A DNA stretch of 5,015 bases from contig CAKOIB010000069.1 of assembly GCA_934086255.1 (NCBI GenBank), positions 1 to 5,015 of the forward strand. Reading direction: 5' to 3'. The position numbers were made by a program, and so were the translations under genes. Position 1 is the first letter of the stretch. Every line of letters begins with the position of its first letter. The stretch comes from an uncultured Bacilli bacterium (GTDB lineage: Bacteria > Bacillota_I > Bacilli_A > RF39 > UBA660). The notes beneath the pieces are model-generated. The model was not told the DNA's origin and made no database searches. It was given only the letters and a program-made list of their open reading frames with translations. This document shows, one piece after another, positions 4,093-5,015 of the stretch.

Positions 4093-5015
4093 TCATTTAT
4101 TCTCTATCATCTTTGTTTCATTTAACAATCTATCAAAATCTGATACATAACTTTTGTCTTGTATAATCCTATATTTTTCATATTCACTTTCTGCCTTTTT
4201 AACTGCTTGTTTATGAGATACCTTACCTTTTCCTTCTAAAACTTCGTAATGGAAAACTTTTAAAGCATTTTCTACTTCATTTTTCCAATCTTCCATATAC
4301 ATTGTTATATTTCTTTCCGCATTATTTTCAGCAATATCTAAAAACAAATTAACTAAACTATTTAAACTCTTAATTTCTTTCTCATTTAAATAATTCTTGG
4401 CAATAACTACATCAGATTTTAAAATCTTTCCATCGGGGGAATTTTCCCAAGTAGTAAGTCCCATATTATCTTTATTAGAATCAACCCTATTATAAACTAT
4501 CTCAGCAGCAGTATTCCCCGTAATTGCATAATGAAACTTATTTTGAATAGTCTTATAAAAAGTAATTGCAATTTCACTATTTTTATCATAATCAATAGAA
4601 CATTCAGCAAATATGTCGGTAATTTTTTGATAAAACATTCTCTCACTTGTACGAATCAATTTAATTCTTTCAAGCAATCTTTCAAAATATTCTTGATCAG
4701 ACCTTTTTGCTTTTAAAAATCTCTCATCATTTAAAGCAAAACCCTGAACCATATAATCTTTAATTATTTTATTTGCCCATGTTCTAAATCTAATCGCTTT
4801 TTTAGAATTAACCCTAAAGCCAACAGAAATAATCACATCAAGATTGTAATACTTAGTATTGTAAGTTTGTTTATCATCATTACCCATATGTGCAATTTTT
4901 GCACACGTGTTATTTTCATACAACTCTTCATCTTTATAAATATTATTAATATGTCTTACAATTCCACTTCTATCAATATTAAAAAGCGCTGCTAATGCTT
5001 CTGTATTTAACCATA
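4093..5015 (-). CDS. Virulence RhuM family protein, 5' end beyond right edge
   Basis: The frame is open to base 5015 and ends at TGA 4095-4093, giving 306 visible residues; only a short N-terminus is missing from a family usually about 330 long. The visible start, WLNTEALAALFNIDRSGIVR, is the helix-turn-helix-like N-terminal region of RhuM proteins, followed by ENNTCAKIAHMG, YNTKYYNLDVIISVGFRVNS and FRTWANKIIKDYM, all close to the family consensus. The middle has YFERLLERIKLIRTSERMFY, the NKFHYAITGNTAAEIVYNR block and AKNYLNEKEIKSLN; the end has KVSHKQAVKKAESEYEKYR. RhuM is named from Salmonella pathogenicity island 3; homologues are common on accessory islands, often near restriction systems. 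The molecular role is not established. A TTG at 4923 is not the start, because family sequence continues upstream of it. The gene closes with its own terminator. Confidence 0.92.
   Translation of the reverse strand, partial: WLNTEALAALFNIDRSGIVRHINNIYKDEELYENNTCAKIAHMGNDDKQTYNTKYYNLDVIISVGFRVNSKKAIRFRTWANKIIKDYMVQGFALNDERFLKAKRSDQEYFERLLERIKLIRTSERMFYQKITDIFAECSIDYDKNSEIAITFYKTIQNKFHYAITGNTAAEIVYNRVDSNKDNMGLTTWENSPDGKILKSDVVIAKNYLNEKEIKSLNSLVNLFLDIAENNAERNITMYMEDWKNEVENALKVFHYEVLEGKGKVSHKQAVKKAESEYEKYRIIQDKSYVSDFDRLLNETKMIENK

Noticed and set aside
4531..4716. Plus-strand open frame opposite RhuM
   Set aside because: It lies wholly inside strong RhuM-family sequence and has no start signals.
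4093..4923. RhuM starting at TTG 4923 as a complete protein
   Set aside because: The frame is open to the window edge and the upstream 30 codons match the RhuM N-terminal region, so the gene is simply cut by the window.
1..5015. CRISPR array, tRNA or rRNA gene, or insertion sequence ends
   Set aside because: I saw no regularly spaced direct repeats, no tRNA-like cloverleaf segments, no rRNA-like sequence, no transposase and no terminal inverted repeats with target duplications.

Overview
The window is very A+T-rich. Every supported gene lies on the minus strand. Ribosome binding sites are strong and Gram-positive in type (GGGAGG, GGAGG, GAGGTGA, AAGGGG), promoters resemble sigma-70/SigA consensus, TGA is used as a stop, and tryptophan is encoded by TGG. 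This suggests a low-GC Bacillota lineage (Clostridia- or Bacilli-like, perhaps a gut organism) using the standard stop codons. The genus cannot be told from this stretch. The gene mix (a RhuM-family protein, two genes cut by stop codons, small orphan genes) looks like an accessory region.

In transcription order, from right to left: (1) The right edge holds most of a virulence-RhuM family gene, open at its 5' end, closed by a clear intrinsic terminator at about 4050-4080. (2) Just past that terminator a new promoter drives a radical SAM enzyme gene. An in-frame TAA splits it into a 248-residue N-terminal part and a C-terminal part with a SPASM-like cysteine region. (3) The same-strand genes that follow closely are an ASCH-domain protein and a divergent RdgB/HAM1 (ITPase-like) nucleotide pyrophosphatase. 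These three look like one transcription unit and may form a nucleotide- or RNA-related module. (4) A separate promoter precedes a 53-codon ORF and a 192-codon ORF. They are in the same frame, separated by a TAA and seven further codons, and are probably one unknown gene broken by a nonsense codon. (5) Next is an NrtR-like regulator: a NUDIX domain with a damaged catalytic box fused to a winged helix. Its promoter is a perfect TTGACA-N17-TATAAT with a 15-bp palindrome filling the spacer. (6) A near-identical palindrome lies at the likely transcription start of the last gene, a HAD-superfamily hydrolase running off the left edge. The regulator therefore probably controls itself and the HAD gene.

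The most notable points are the two-site NUDIX-regulator/HAD regulon, the radical SAM-ASCH-RdgB-like cluster with altered substrate motifs in the RdgB homologue, and two separate genes each interrupted by a single in-frame TAA.
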